This document shows, piece after piece, positions 25,119 to 33,450 of a stretch of DNA of 56,910 bases. Positions within the stretch are counted from its first letter, which is position 1; every line of letters starts with the position of its first letter. The notes under the pieces are model-generated. The model was not told the origin of the DNA and made no database searches. It was given only the letters and a program-made list of their open reading frames with translations. The stretch spans positions 1 to 56,910 of the forward strand of contig JAPONQ010000075.1 of NCBI GenBank assembly GCA_026713865.1, given 5' to 3'. Both the position numbers and the translations under genes were made by a program. The DNA is from Chloroflexota bacterium. GTDB taxonomy: Bacteria > Chloroflexota > Dehalococcoidia > UBA2979.

Positions 25119-25732
25119 CCGGGATCCGCGTGCGCCTGCTGCCCGGACGCGCGCCCGAGCGGCTCACGACGCCGCTCGTGCGTCCGCTCGCCGCGCTCGG
25201 CGTGAGTCCCCACGCCGTGTCGGTCGCCGCGCTCGCGGGAAGCCTCGGGGCCGCAGTGCTCATTGCGCGCGGCGAGCTCGCTCTCGGCGGCGCCGCGATG
25301 CTCGCGGCGGCCGCCCTCGACTCCCTGGACGGCGCACTCGCACGCCTCAGCGGCCGCGCCTCACGACTCGGGGCCCTCCTCGATTCGACCTTCGACCGCA
25401 TCGCAGAGGCGGCCGTCCTCGGCGCGCTGCTCTACCACCAGCTCGGGCTCGGGCATCGCGAGGAATCGATGCTCGCCTTCACCGCGCTCGCCGGATCGCT
25501 GCTCGTCTCGTACGTGCGCGCACGAGCCGAGGCGGAGGGAGTGATCGTCGCCGACGGCCTGCTCGCGCGCACGGAGCGCGTTCTGCTGCTGGGCGCCGGC
25601 CTGATCACGGGCTGGATCCGGGTGGCGCTGTGGCTGCTCGCCGTGCTCGCCCTGCTCACCGCGGCGCAGCGCCTGCTGATCGCGGGGAAAGCGCTCAGGG
25701 ACCGTGATGCGGAGAGGGATGGGGAACCATGA
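25115..25732 (+). CDS. CDP-alcohol phosphatidyltransferase, probable phosphatidylinositol-phosphate synthase, 205 aa
   Basis: The family motif D-x2-DG-x2-AR-x8-G-x3-D-x3-D is complete in DSLDGALARLSGRASRLGALLDSTFD (about 69-94). About five to six hydrophobic helices are visible, as expected for this integral membrane enzyme. It joins CDP-diacylglycerol to an alcohol phosphate. The ino1 gene in the same operon points to inositol-3-phosphate as the substrate rather than glycerol-3-phosphate; PgsA is the alternative. Overlaps both neighbours by four bases. Confidence 0.82.
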   Translation: MTGIRVRLLPGRAPERLTTPLVRPLAALGVSPHAVSVAALAGSLGAAVLIARGELALGGAAMLAAAALDSLDGALARLSGRASRLGALLDSTFDRIAEAAVLGALLYHQLGLGHREESMLAFTALAGSLLVSYVRARAEAEGVIVADGLLARTERVLLLGAGLITGWIRVALWLLAVLALLTAAQRLLIAGKALRDRDAERDGEP

Positions 25733-26583
25733 GCCCGATGCAGCGCGAGGTGCGAGCCGAGGTGGCCGCCTACCTGGGCCGCTCGCTTGGCGGACGGGTC
25801 GGGCTCGACGTCTGGACCCGCGCCGAGTCCGGCCTGGTGCTCCCCGACCGCGACGGCTGCACGCACTGCGACGCGGTGGCGGAGAGCGCCCGCGAGATCG
25901 CGACCACCCACGACGCGATCTCGCTCACGCGCTACGACCTCGACCGCCACGCCGCGCGCGCCGAGGAGGCCGGCATCGAGCGTGCACCGACCACGGTGAT
26001 CCGGGGCGGCGGACGATCACTCCGCTTCGTCGGCTACTGGTCCGGGCCGCTGCTCGCTCCGCTGGTCACCGTCCTCGGGCTGCTCGGCGGCGGCGTTCGA
26101 CCGCTCGCCGAGGAGGGCCGCGAAGCGCTGGGCGCGCTCCCGGAGGCCGTCGACGTCGAGCTCGCCGTCACGCCCTTCGACCCGATCTCGCCTCAGCTGA
26201 TGCTGCTCTTGGGAGCGATCGCGGCGGAGGCGCGCGATGTCAACGTCACCATCACCGAGTACGCGGAGTTCCCGAAGCTCGCGGCCCGACGCTCAGTGGT
26301 CGAGCTCCCGACGCTCTGGATCGGCGAACGGCGCTACGTCGGTGTGTGGCGGGACGACGAGCTGATCGAGCAGGTCGCGCGCGCGGCAGCCGGCAACGTG
26401 GAACCCGTCATCCGCGAGAGCACGCTCTCCGTGCCCTACCTCAGCGAGGAGGGCGCGCGCCAGCTCGCCCGTCAGACCCGCGCCGAGCAGGGGGGCGATC
26501 CGGGGTTCCCGGGCGTCGCCCCCGGCACCGAGACGTCCCCCGGATCGGGCGGCTCCGGCCTCATCGTGCCGGGCCGCGGCTAG
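25729..26583 (+). CDS. Tandem thioredoxin-fold (PDO-like) protein, 284 aa
   Basis: The N-terminal half holds a redox motif CTHC (about 44-47, LPDRDGCTHCDAVAES). The second half has the alpha/beta pattern of a second thioredoxin domain (VELAVTPFDPISPQLMLLLGAIA, then VVELPTLWIGERRYVG with a cis-Pro-like ELPT), but DPISPQ replaces the usual CPYCPQ, so the second active site is lost. In two-domain glutaredoxin-like oxidoreductases the C-terminal site is normally the active one. ATG 25729 overlaps the phosphatidyltransferase stop. Confidence 0.7.
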   Translation: MSPMQREVRAEVAAYLGRSLGGRVGLDVWTRAESGLVLPDRDGCTHCDAVAESAREIATTHDAISLTRYDLDRHAARAEEAGIERAPTTVIRGGGRSLRFVGYWSGPLLAPLVTVLGLLGGGVRPLAEEGREALGALPEAVDVELAVTPFDPISPQLMLLLGAIAAEARDVNVTITEYAEFPKLAARRSVVELPTLWIGERRYVGVWRDDELIEQVARAAAGNVEPVIRESTLSVPYLSEEGARQLARQTRAEQGGDPGFPGVAPGTETSPGSGGSGLIVPGRG

Positions 26584-28025
26584 GAATCGCCCGGCCGCGG
26601 GCGCTCCGGTCGCCGCATCAGCGCCACCGCCCCGCCCCCGAGGAGCAGCACGAGCAGGGTCGTGACCGTGAGCAGTATGACGACGGGCTGGGCGGCCGCG
26701 CCGGTGCCGGCCTCCACGCCGCTCGCGGGAGTCCCGGGTGCCGGCCCCGGGGCGCCCGCCGCCTCCGTGGCCGCACCGCCCGCCGGAGCGGCGGCGGGGG
26801 CCGTGGAGGCGGGCACCGGCGCGGAGCCGCCGGCCGGTCGCGGGGTGGGAAGCCCGAGCGGGGTCACGGTCGCCGCGCTCGGGGCCGGCGCCACCGTCGC
26901 CGCCCTCCCGGAGACCGCGACCGGCGGGAGCCCGTGCACGGCGCGCCACTCGTTGTACAGGCCGTCCTGGTCGAAGCCGTAGACGGCGAGCAGGGCGTCG
27001 TCGATCCGGGAGCCCGCCTTCACCGTGCGGTAGAGGTCGGCGAGCGCGGAGCGCCCGTAGATGTCGATCAGGTGCGACACGACCGACCACGACTGGCCGT
27101 AGAAGACATCGACCCGGCCGGGATCGCCGGGCGGTGAGGCGAGCCCCCGCAGCGGTAGCGTCCGGTCACCGCCGATCGCGCCGGCCAGGGCGAGCGTGTA
27201 CCCGGCCCCGGGTTCGTGCTGCATGTAGACGGCGGTCCCCTCGTCCAGCCACGAGGGGATGGTCGTGAAGGGGCCGTCGCCCGCGACCTTGGTGACGACG
27301 TGCGCCGCCTCGTGGCGGATCACGATGCGCGAGGGCTCGAAGACGAAGAGCAGGTCCGGCGCCACGCGCTGGCCGCCGGTGATCACGGTTGCGTCGAAGA
27401 CCCCGCTGCGCGGGCGCTGCGCCAGCTCGCCCTCCGACTCGGAGCGCCAGACGATGACCTTCACGGGGTAGGGCACGGTGACCTCGAGCAGGTCCTCCGT
27501 GTCGGCGAGCGAGGAGGCCGTGGCCGCGAGTGCCAGCTCCGCCGCCGCCTCGCTTGCGCCGTACCAGTAGACGGTGACGAGCCCCTCCGTGCGCATCGTC
27601 CAGCTGTAGCGCCCGTCGAGGAAGGTGAAGCGCTGCTCCTCCGTGACGAACTCCGTGCCCTCGCGGTCCACGAGCAGCCAGCGGTAGGTGAACGCGGAGC
27701 CCACCGGGATGTAGCGGCGCGGCGCGATCGTCTGCAGCGTGAAGATCAGATCCTCCTCCGGCCCCCCGGAGACCTCGACCTCGCCGCTCCCCCCGATGTT
27801 CCCGTCCGGGTTGAGCACGAGATACTCCAGGCGCGCGGAGGCGAGGCCCGCCGCGGAGCGGACGCGCGCCGTGAAGGTGAGCTCCCGCGGATCCTCGCTG
27901 CGCGTCGCCAGGCGGTCGACGGCGATCTCGCCGGCGCGGGCGGGCGCAGCACCCGGGAGCGCTGCCGCGAGAGCCAGGGCGAGAGCGAGCGCCAGCACGA
28001 GGGCCGATCCCGGGGCGCGGGCCAT
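26580..28025 (-). CDS. Secreted peptidase MA-like metalloprotease with C-terminal membrane anchor, 481 aa
   Basis: ATG 28025 shares one base with the prfB stop (TGATG). Residues 1-31 form a signal peptide (ALVLALALALALAAALPG). IRHEAAHVVTKV contains the zinc HExxH and WLDEGTAVYMQ supplies the downstream Glu, as in the MA-like gluzincin family. A Pro/Ala/Gly-rich linker of about 90 residues follows, then a terminal helix (VILLTVTTLLVLLLGGGAVAL) and a positively charged tail, so the enzyme is probably held on the outer face of the membrane. Substrate unknown. Confidence 0.82.
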   Translation of the reverse strand: MARAPGSALVLALALALALAAALPGAAPARAGEIAVDRLATRSEDPRELTFTARVRSAAGLASARLEYLVLNPDGNIGGSGEVEVSGGPEEDLIFTLQTIAPRRYIPVGSAFTYRWLLVDREGTEFVTEEQRFTFLDGRYSWTMRTEGLVTVYWYGASEAAAELALAATASSLADTEDLLEVTVPYPVKVIVWRSESEGELAQRPRSGVFDATVITGGQRVAPDLLFVFEPSRIVIRHEAAHVVTKVAGDGPFTTIPSWLDEGTAVYMQHEPGAGYTLALAGAIGGDRTLPLRGLASPPGDPGRVDVFYGQSWSVVSHLIDIYGRSALADLYRTVKAGSRIDDALLAVYGFDQDGLYNEWRAVHGLPPVAVSGRAATVAPAPSAATVTPLGLPTPRPAGGSAPVPASTAPAAAPAGGAATEAAGAPGPAPGTPASGVEAGTGAAAQPVVILLTVTTLLVLLLGGGAVALMRRPERPRPGDS

Positions 28026-29162
28026 CAGGCGTCCACCCCCGCGGCTTCCTCGCTCCCCACCTGCTCGCGCAGGTAGGCCTCGATGAAGGGATCGATCGCC
28101 CCGTCGAGCACCGCCTGCGTGTCGCTCGTCTCCAGGCCGGTGCGCAGATCCTTCACCATGCGGTACGGCTGCAGCACGTACGACCGGATCTGGTTCCCCC
28201 ATCCCGCCTCGACGTGGACGCCGCGCAGCCGGGCGCGTTCCTGCTCGCGCCTCTCGATCTCGATCTCGAGCAGCCGCGACTTGAGGACCAGCATCGCGGT
28301 CTCCCGGTTGCGCCCCTGCGAGCGCTCATTCTGACAGGTGACCACGAGCCCGGTGGGGAGGTGGGTGATGCGTACGGCCGTGTCGTTCTTCTGCACGTTC
28401 TGCCCGCCGTGCCCCGAGGCACGATAGGTGTCGATGCGCAGCTCCTCGGGCCGGATCTCGATCTGCACGTCCTCGGTCTCCGCCTCCGGCATCACCTCGA
28501 CCAGGGCGAAGCTGGTGTGGCGAGCGTGCGCGGCATCGAAGGGGGAGATGCGCACCAGCCGGTGCACGCCGCGCTCCGAGCGCAGCAGGCCGTAGGCGTT
28601 CGTGCCGGTGATCCGCAGCTCGGCGGACTTGATCCCGGCCTCCTCGCCGGGCGAGAGCGACAGCACGTCGGCCGAGAAGCCGCGCCGCTGCGCCCACCTC
28701 GCGTAGAGCCGCAGCAGCATCTCCGCCCAGTCCTGCGCCTCCGTGCCGCCGGCGCCGGCGTGGAGCAGCAGCATCGCGTTGCGCTCGTCGTAGGGGCCGC
28801 CCAGGGTGAGCTCGAGCTCCAGCTCGGCGAACCGCTGCTCCAGCGGGGCGAGTTCCCCGGCGATATCCGCGGCGAGCTCCGAGCGCTCCGCCTCATCCTC
28901 CACCGCCTCCGCCATCTCGACGAGCTCGCCGATCCCGCGGGCGCCGCCCTCGAGCTCGTCCCATGTCGCCACCAGGGACTCCAGGCGCGAGAGCCGCTGC
29001 ATCAGGCGCTGGGCGTCCTGCCGCTTCTCCCAGAGATCGGGCGCCTCCGAGCGCCGGCGCAGCGAGGCGAGCTCGCGCTCGCGGGCGGCCAGGTCAAAGG
29101 CGCACCCGTACGTCCTGGACGCGCGCGGCGAGCTCCGCCGCCCGTGCCCCGAGATCATCCAT
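28025..29162 (-). CDS. prfB: Peptide chain release factor 2, with programmed +1 frameshift, 378 aa
   Basis: RF2 reads UGA and UAA stop codons. Translation from ATG 29162 gives MDDLGARAAELAARVQDVRV..RL and then meets an in-frame TGA (29096-29094) within CTT-TGA-C, the classical RF2 frameshift site. Skipping T 29096 joins codon 22 (CTT, 29099-29097) to GAC (29095-29093) and continues to the stop at 28025. A Shine-Dalgarno-like GGGTG lies three bases before CTT, the spacing seen in other prfB genes. SGHGGQNVQ is the catalytic GGQ motif and RISPFD carries the stop-recognition SPF. Confidence 0.95.
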
Positions 29163-29197
29163 GCGGAGAGTGTCTCACGGGCGGGACGGCGGGGCAG

Positions 29198-30094
29198 CTA
29201 CGATCCGGCGGCGGCGCGGGCGGCGAGCAGCGTGTTGCGGACGACCATCGCGATCGTCATCGGCCCGACGCCCCCCGGCACCGGCGTGAGGGCCTCGGCC
29301 ACCTGCGACACACCACCGAAGTCGACATCGCCGGTCAGCCGGTAGCCCCGCCGCGCCGAGGGATCCTCGACACGGTTGGTCCCGACGTCGATCACCACCG
29401 CCCCGGGGCGCACCATCGCGGCCGTCACGATGCCCGCCCGGCCGGCTGCGACGACGAGGATCTCCCCCTCCCTCGTCACCGCGCCGAGATCGCGCGTCCC
29501 CGTGTGCGCCAGCGTGACGGTCGCGTTCGCGCCCGCCGCCTTGGTGGCGAGCAGCGCGGCGAGCGGCCGCCCGACCAGCACCGACCGCCCGACGATGACC
29601 ACGCGGCGGCCCGACGGATCGTGCCCGCTGCGCAGCAGCAGCTCGCGAACGCCGCTGGGGGTCGCCGGCACGAGGCCCGGCGCGCCCGCGAGCAGGCGGC
29701 CCATGTTGACCGGGTGCAGCCCATCCACGTCCTTGCCGGGATCGACGGCCGACATCACGGCGCCCGCGTCCACGTGGGCCGGCAGCGGCATCTGGACCAG
29801 GATGCCCGAGACCCGGGCCGAGTCGTTCAGGCGCCGGACGTGGGCGAGCAGCTCCGCCTGCGTCGTCGAGGCCGGGAGCGCGAGCGTCTCGTGCGTCATC
29901 CCCACGCGCTCGCAGGCGCGGCCCTTGTTGCGGACGTACGTGGCGGAGGCGGCGTCGTCGCCGACGAGCACCGCCGCGAGATGCGGGGCCGGGTGGCCGC
30001 GGGCGACGTGAGCGGCGACGGACGCCGCCGTCTCCTGGGCGACCGCCTCCGCGATCGCACGGCCGTCGATGAGGCTCGCCGCTGGCGCCGTCAC
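29198..30094 (-). CDS. folD: Methylenetetrahydrofolate dehydrogenase/cyclohydrolase FolD, 298 aa
   Basis: FolD oxidises 5,10-methylene-THF with NADP and hydrolyses the product to 10-formyl-THF. ATYVRNKGRACERVGM contains the catalytic Y-x3-K, ILVQMPLPAHV and DVDGLHPVNMGRL are signature motifs, and RRVVIVGRSVLVGRPLAALL is the nucleotide-binding strand. PGGVGPMTIAMVVRNT closes the fold. I chose GTG 30094; the frame is open much further upstream, but that part antisenses acpS. It is divergent from acpS with about 70 bases between. Confidence 0.93.
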   Translation of the reverse strand: MTAPAASLIDGRAIAEAVAQETAASVAAHVARGHPAPHLAAVLVGDDAASATYVRNKGRACERVGMTHETLALPASTTQAELLAHVRRLNDSARVSGILVQMPLPAHVDAGAVMSAVDPGKDVDGLHPVNMGRLLAGAPGLVPATPSGVRELLLRSGHDPSGRRVVIVGRSVLVGRPLAALLATKAAGANATVTLAHTGTRDLGAVTREGEILVVAAGRAGIVTAAMVRPGAVVIDVGTNRVEDPSARRGYRLTGDVDFGGVSQVAEALTPVPGGVGPMTIAMVVRNTLLAARAAAGS

Positions 30095-30153
30095 TTCCCG
30101 AGTATAGCGGCCGGGACCGCTGCGGCCCCCCGGGCGCGACCCGGAGCACATGC

Positions 30154-30166
30154 TACGATCCGGGCG
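30154..30166 (+). promoter_or_regulatory. Leaderless-type -10 element before acpS
   Basis: TACGAT (30154-30159) is followed after exactly 7 bases by the acpS ATG, and no ribosome-binding site is visible. Similar spacing is seen before the PHP gene (TACAAT 23030-23035) and on the minus strand before the 2-hydroxyacid dehydrogenase (TATCCT 49781-49776). Confidence 0.5.
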
Positions 30167-30637
30167 ATGGCTCGCCCCGACCCCACGACGCACGCGATCG
30201 GCGTCGATCTGATCGAGCCCGATCGCGTCGCGCGCGTGCTGGCACGGCACCCGCGGCGCTTCCTCGCCCGCGTCTATACGCCACTCGAGGCGGCCTTCTG
30301 CCGGGGCCGGGTTCCGGAGCTCGCGGCGCGATTCGCCGCCAAGGAGGCGGTGATGAAGGCGCTCGGGACCGGCGCGCGCTCGGTGGGCTGGCGCGACATC
30401 GAGATCCTCCCCGACCGCCGCGGGAAGCCCCTGGTCTACCTGCACGGACGCGCCCGGGAACGGGCGGAGCGGATCGGGCTCGAGGCCATCGACATCTCCC
30501 TCACGCACCTCCGCGACCAGGCGATGGCGGTCGTCGTCTGCCGCCAGCTGCGCCCGGAGCAGGACCACGCCAGCGCGCGTGCCCACCTCATCCAGCGGCT
30601 GAGGGCGCGGGGCCGAATTGACAGCTCGGTGACCTAG
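30167..30637 (+). CDS. acpS: Holo-[acyl-carrier-protein] synthase, 156 aa
   Basis: AcpS transfers 4'-phosphopantetheine from CoA to the serine of acyl carrier protein. IGVDLIEPDRVARVL has the metal-binding Asp, and RFAAKEAVMKALG the catalytic Glu-Lys block. DISLTHLRDQAMAVVV is the final strand pair. The C-terminus carries about 30 extra basic residues beyond the usual 120-125. It starts a lipid-synthesis run with nnr, fabD and two fabF genes. Confidence 0.93.
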   Translation: MARPDPTTHAIGVDLIEPDRVARVLARHPRRFLARVYTPLEAAFCRGRVPELAARFAAKEAVMKALGTGARSVGWRDIEILPDRRGKPLVYLHGRARERAERIGLEAIDISLTHLRDQAMAVVVCRQLRPEQDHASARAHLIQRLRARGRIDSSVT

Positions 30638-30639
30638 GT

Positions 30640-32337
30640 GTGCCGGTGAAGCTCGTCACCGCGGCCCAGATGCGCGAGCTCGAAGAGCTCGCGGTCGCCG
30701 CCGGCATCTCCGGGCGCGCGATGATGGAGGAGGCCGGACTCGCCGCGGCGCAGGAGGCGTGGATGGCGGTCGGCGCCTCCGAGGGGCGGACGATCCTCGT
30801 GCTCTGCGGCCCCGGCAACAACGGGGGCGACGGGCTGGTGGCGGCGAAGCACCTCGCCGGCTGGGGCGCCGACGTGCGCGTCTACCTGCTGCGCGCCCGC
30901 GACGAGGCCGACCCCGTCTGGCTCGAGGCGCGGGAGGCGGGCGTGCCAGCCGAGAGCAGCGAGGGGGACGAGGACCTTGCTCGGCTCGATGTGCTGCTCT
31001 CGGAGGCGAGCCTCGTGCTCGACGCGCTCCTGGGCACCGGAGCAGGGCGGCCGATCGAGGGAGGACTCGCCGGGATGCTCGGCCGGCTGCGGGAGGCCCG
31101 CTCGGCGCCGGCGCGCCCGTACGTGATCGCGCTCGACCTCCCCACCGGCGTCGATGCCGACTCGGGCGCCGCCGACCCCGCGAGCGTGGGTGCCGACCTC
31201 ACGATCAGCTTCGGTCACTCGAAGATCGGCCTCTCGCAGCTGCCGGGCCTCGAGCTCGCCGGTCGCGTGCTCCCCGTCGGCATCGGGATCCCGCCCGCCG
31301 CCTCCGCCGATCTTCCGTACGAACAGCTCGAGTTCCGGTCGGTCAAGGAGACGATGCCGCGGCGCCCCGCCGGCGCCCACAAGGGGAGCTTCGGCACTGC
31401 CGTCGTGGCGGCGGGCTCGCGCCGCTACCCCGGCGCCGCGCGCCTCGCGGCCGAGGCGGCCGCGCGCTCCGGCGCCGGCCTCGTCGCCGTCGCCGCACCG
31501 GCATCGCTCCAGCCGCTGCTCGCGGCCGGCCTCCCCGACGCGGTGCACGAGCCCCTCGTCCCCGCAGCAGGCGCCGCGGCCGGCGAACTGGACGGCCGCG
31601 CTGCCCGCGCGCTGCTGCGCGCGCTCGGTTCGGGGAGCCTGCGGCGGGCGAGCGCGCTGCTGGTCGGTCCCGGCATCGGAACGGGTCGGGGCGCCCGCGC
31701 CTTCGTGGCCGATCTGCTCGGCGGGCTGGACGCGGCCGCTTCCGCCGGCACGCTGCGCGCCCTGGTCCTCGACGCGGACGCGCTCTCGATGCTCTCCCGG
31801 CTCCCGGGCTGGGGGGACCGTCTCGCGCTGCCGCGCGTGCTCACGCCGCACCCCGGCGAGATGGCTCGCCTCGCGGGGTGCTCGGTCGCCGAGGTGCAGT
31901 CGGACCGGCTTCGGAGCGCCCTCGATGCCGCGCGCCAGACCGGCAGCACCGTCGTGCTGAAGGGGGCCTGCACGGTCGTCGCGGGGCCCGACGGACGCGC
32001 CCGCATCTCCGATCAGGCGAACCCGATGCTCGCCACCGCCGGAACCGGCGACGTGCTCGCCGGCCTGGTGGCGGGACTGCTCGCCCAGGGCATGGATCCC
32101 TTCGACGCCGCATCGGCCGCCGTCTACATCCACGGGGACTGCGGACGGCGCGTCGCGGAGAGCCACGGCGCGGCCGCGGGGCTGGCACAGGACCTGCTGC
32201 GCGCGTTGCCGGAGGTCAGCGCCCTCCTGGAGGGGCGCTCGCGGGGGGACGCGTCGGGAATCGGCGTCGCGCCCGGGCTGCTGGGGGGACCGGGAGGGGG
32301 CGCGGAGACGCCGCCAGCCGCCGGGAGCCTCTGGTAG
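30640..32337 (+). CDS. nnr: Bifunctional NAD(P)H-hydrate epimerase/dehydratase, 565 aa
   Basis: The N-terminal YjeF_N domain (residues 1-220: AAQMRELEELA, CGPGNNGGDGLVAAKHL, ALDLPTGVDADSG) epimerises damaged NAD(P)HX. The C-terminal ribokinase-like domain (about 245-530: HKGSFGTAVVAAGS, LTPHPGEMARL, NPMLATAGTGDVLAG) dehydrates it with ATP or ADP. Both domains look complete, and the length fits the fused bacterial form. GTG 30640 begins two bases after the acpS stop. Confidence 0.94.
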   Translation: MPVKLVTAAQMRELEELAVAAGISGRAMMEEAGLAAAQEAWMAVGASEGRTILVLCGPGNNGGDGLVAAKHLAGWGADVRVYLLRARDEADPVWLEAREAGVPAESSEGDEDLARLDVLLSEASLVLDALLGTGAGRPIEGGLAGMLGRLREARSAPARPYVIALDLPTGVDADSGAADPASVGADLTISFGHSKIGLSQLPGLELAGRVLPVGIGIPPAASADLPYEQLEFRSVKETMPRRPAGAHKGSFGTAVVAAGSRRYPGAARLAAEAAARSGAGLVAVAAPASLQPLLAAGLPDAVHEPLVPAAGAAAGELDGRAARALLRALGSGSLRRASALLVGPGIGTGRGARAFVADLLGGLDAAASAGTLRALVLDADALSMLSRLPGWGDRLALPRVLTPHPGEMARLAGCSVAEVQSDRLRSALDAARQTGSTVVLKGACTVVAGPDGRARISDQANPMLATAGTGDVLAGLVAGLLAQGMDPFDAASAAVYIHGDCGRRVAESHGAAAGLAQDLLRALPEVSALLEGRSRGDASGIGVAPGLLGGPGGGAETPPAAGSLW

Positions 32338-32408
32338 ACTTGCGCGCCGGGGACGCAGGCCGCGCACGCGCAGCCACGGACGTGCGCCCTGAGGGGGGAG
32401 CCTCGACG

Positions 32409-33443
32409 GTGGCGACCGAGACCGGCCGCGAGCGGCGGGCTGGCGGCGGAGCGGCCGCCCGCTCAGCGGTGCGCGGCGACCCGATCGCGCTGATCTTCCC
32501 CGGGCAGGGCTCCCAGTCGCCCGGCATGGGCCAGCTCATCTACAACCGCTCGCGGGAGGCGCGCCTCGCCTTCGAGGAGGCGAGCGAGATCACCCGCATC
32601 GATCTCGCGCGCGTCTGCTTCGAGGGATCGGCCGAGGAGCTCGCGGAGACGCGGGCCACGCAGCCCGCGGTTCTCACCACCTCGGTCGCCTTCCTGCGCG
32701 CGATGCGGGAGAAGCTCGGCGAGGTGGGGCGAGCCATCAGGCCGCGCGTCATGGGCGGGCACTCCCTGGGACTCTTCAGCGCCGCCGTCGCCAGCGAGGC
32801 GATCTCGTTCCGCGACTCTCTGCTCGTGATCCTGGAACGCGCGCGCCTGATGGGGAGCTTCAGCGAGCAGCGCCCGGTCGGCATGGCCTCGATCATCGGA
32901 CTCCGGCACGACGACGTCGCCGAGATCTGTCGCGAGGCGACGCTCTCCCCCGCCGACCGCGTCGACGTCGCGAACCACAACATGGACACGCACCTGGTCA
33001 TCTCCGGAGACCTCGCGGCGCTCGAGCGCGCGATGGCGCTGGCCCGAGCGCAACAGGGAAAGGCGATCCAGCTGCGGGTCCGCGTCTCCAGCCACACGCC
33101 CCTGCACGCCGAGCAGGCCGACGAGTTCGCCACCGTGATCCGCGAGGTGCCGATAGCCGAGCCGAGCGTCCCGGTCGTCTCCAACGTCTCCTCGCAGCTC
33201 CTGGACACCGCCGACCGGCTGCGCGCCGAGTTCGAGGTGCAGCTCCGCGCCCCGGTCTACTGGGCCGAGAACGTGCGGACGATGTCGCGGGAGGGCGTGA
33301 CGACCTTCATCGAGGTGGGACCCGGCCATGTGCTGGCGAACATGGTGCGCCGCATCGCCGCCCGCTCCACCGCCGTGGCGCTCGACGACGCCCGCGAGGA
33401 GCCCTTGCCGATATCCATCCTCCCCGATCCCGTCGCCCGGTAG
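32409..33443 (+). CDS. fabD: Malonyl-CoA:ACP transacylase FabD, 344 aa
   Basis: FabD loads malonyl groups onto ACP for fatty-acid elongation. IALIFPGQGSQSPGMGQ begins the domain. Ser119 lies in the nucleophile elbow GHSLGLF, and SSHTPLHAEQADEF holds the catalytic His. GPGHVLANMV lies at the end. I chose GTG 32409 because GGGGGGAG lies upstream, giving about 24 extra N-terminal residues. TAGACT at 32335-32340, overlapping the nnr stop, could be a separate -10. Confidence 0.93.
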   Translation: MATETGRERRAGGGAAARSAVRGDPIALIFPGQGSQSPGMGQLIYNRSREARLAFEEASEITRIDLARVCFEGSAEELAETRATQPAVLTTSVAFLRAMREKLGEVGRAIRPRVMGGHSLGLFSAAVASEAISFRDSLLVILERARLMGSFSEQRPVGMASIIGLRHDDVAEICREATLSPADRVDVANHNMDTHLVISGDLAALERAMALARAQQGKAIQLRVRVSSHTPLHAEQADEFATVIREVPIAEPSVPVVSNVSSQLLDTADRLRAEFEVQLRAPVYWAENVRTMSREGVTTFIEVGPGHVLANMVRRIAARSTAVALDDAREEPLPISILPDPVAR

Positions 33444-33450
33444 CGGCGGA

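Noticed and set aside
28214-30637. Very long plus-strand ORF upstream of acpS
   Set aside because: The 5' part is antisense to prfB and folD, which are certain; only the segment from 30167 encodes AcpS.
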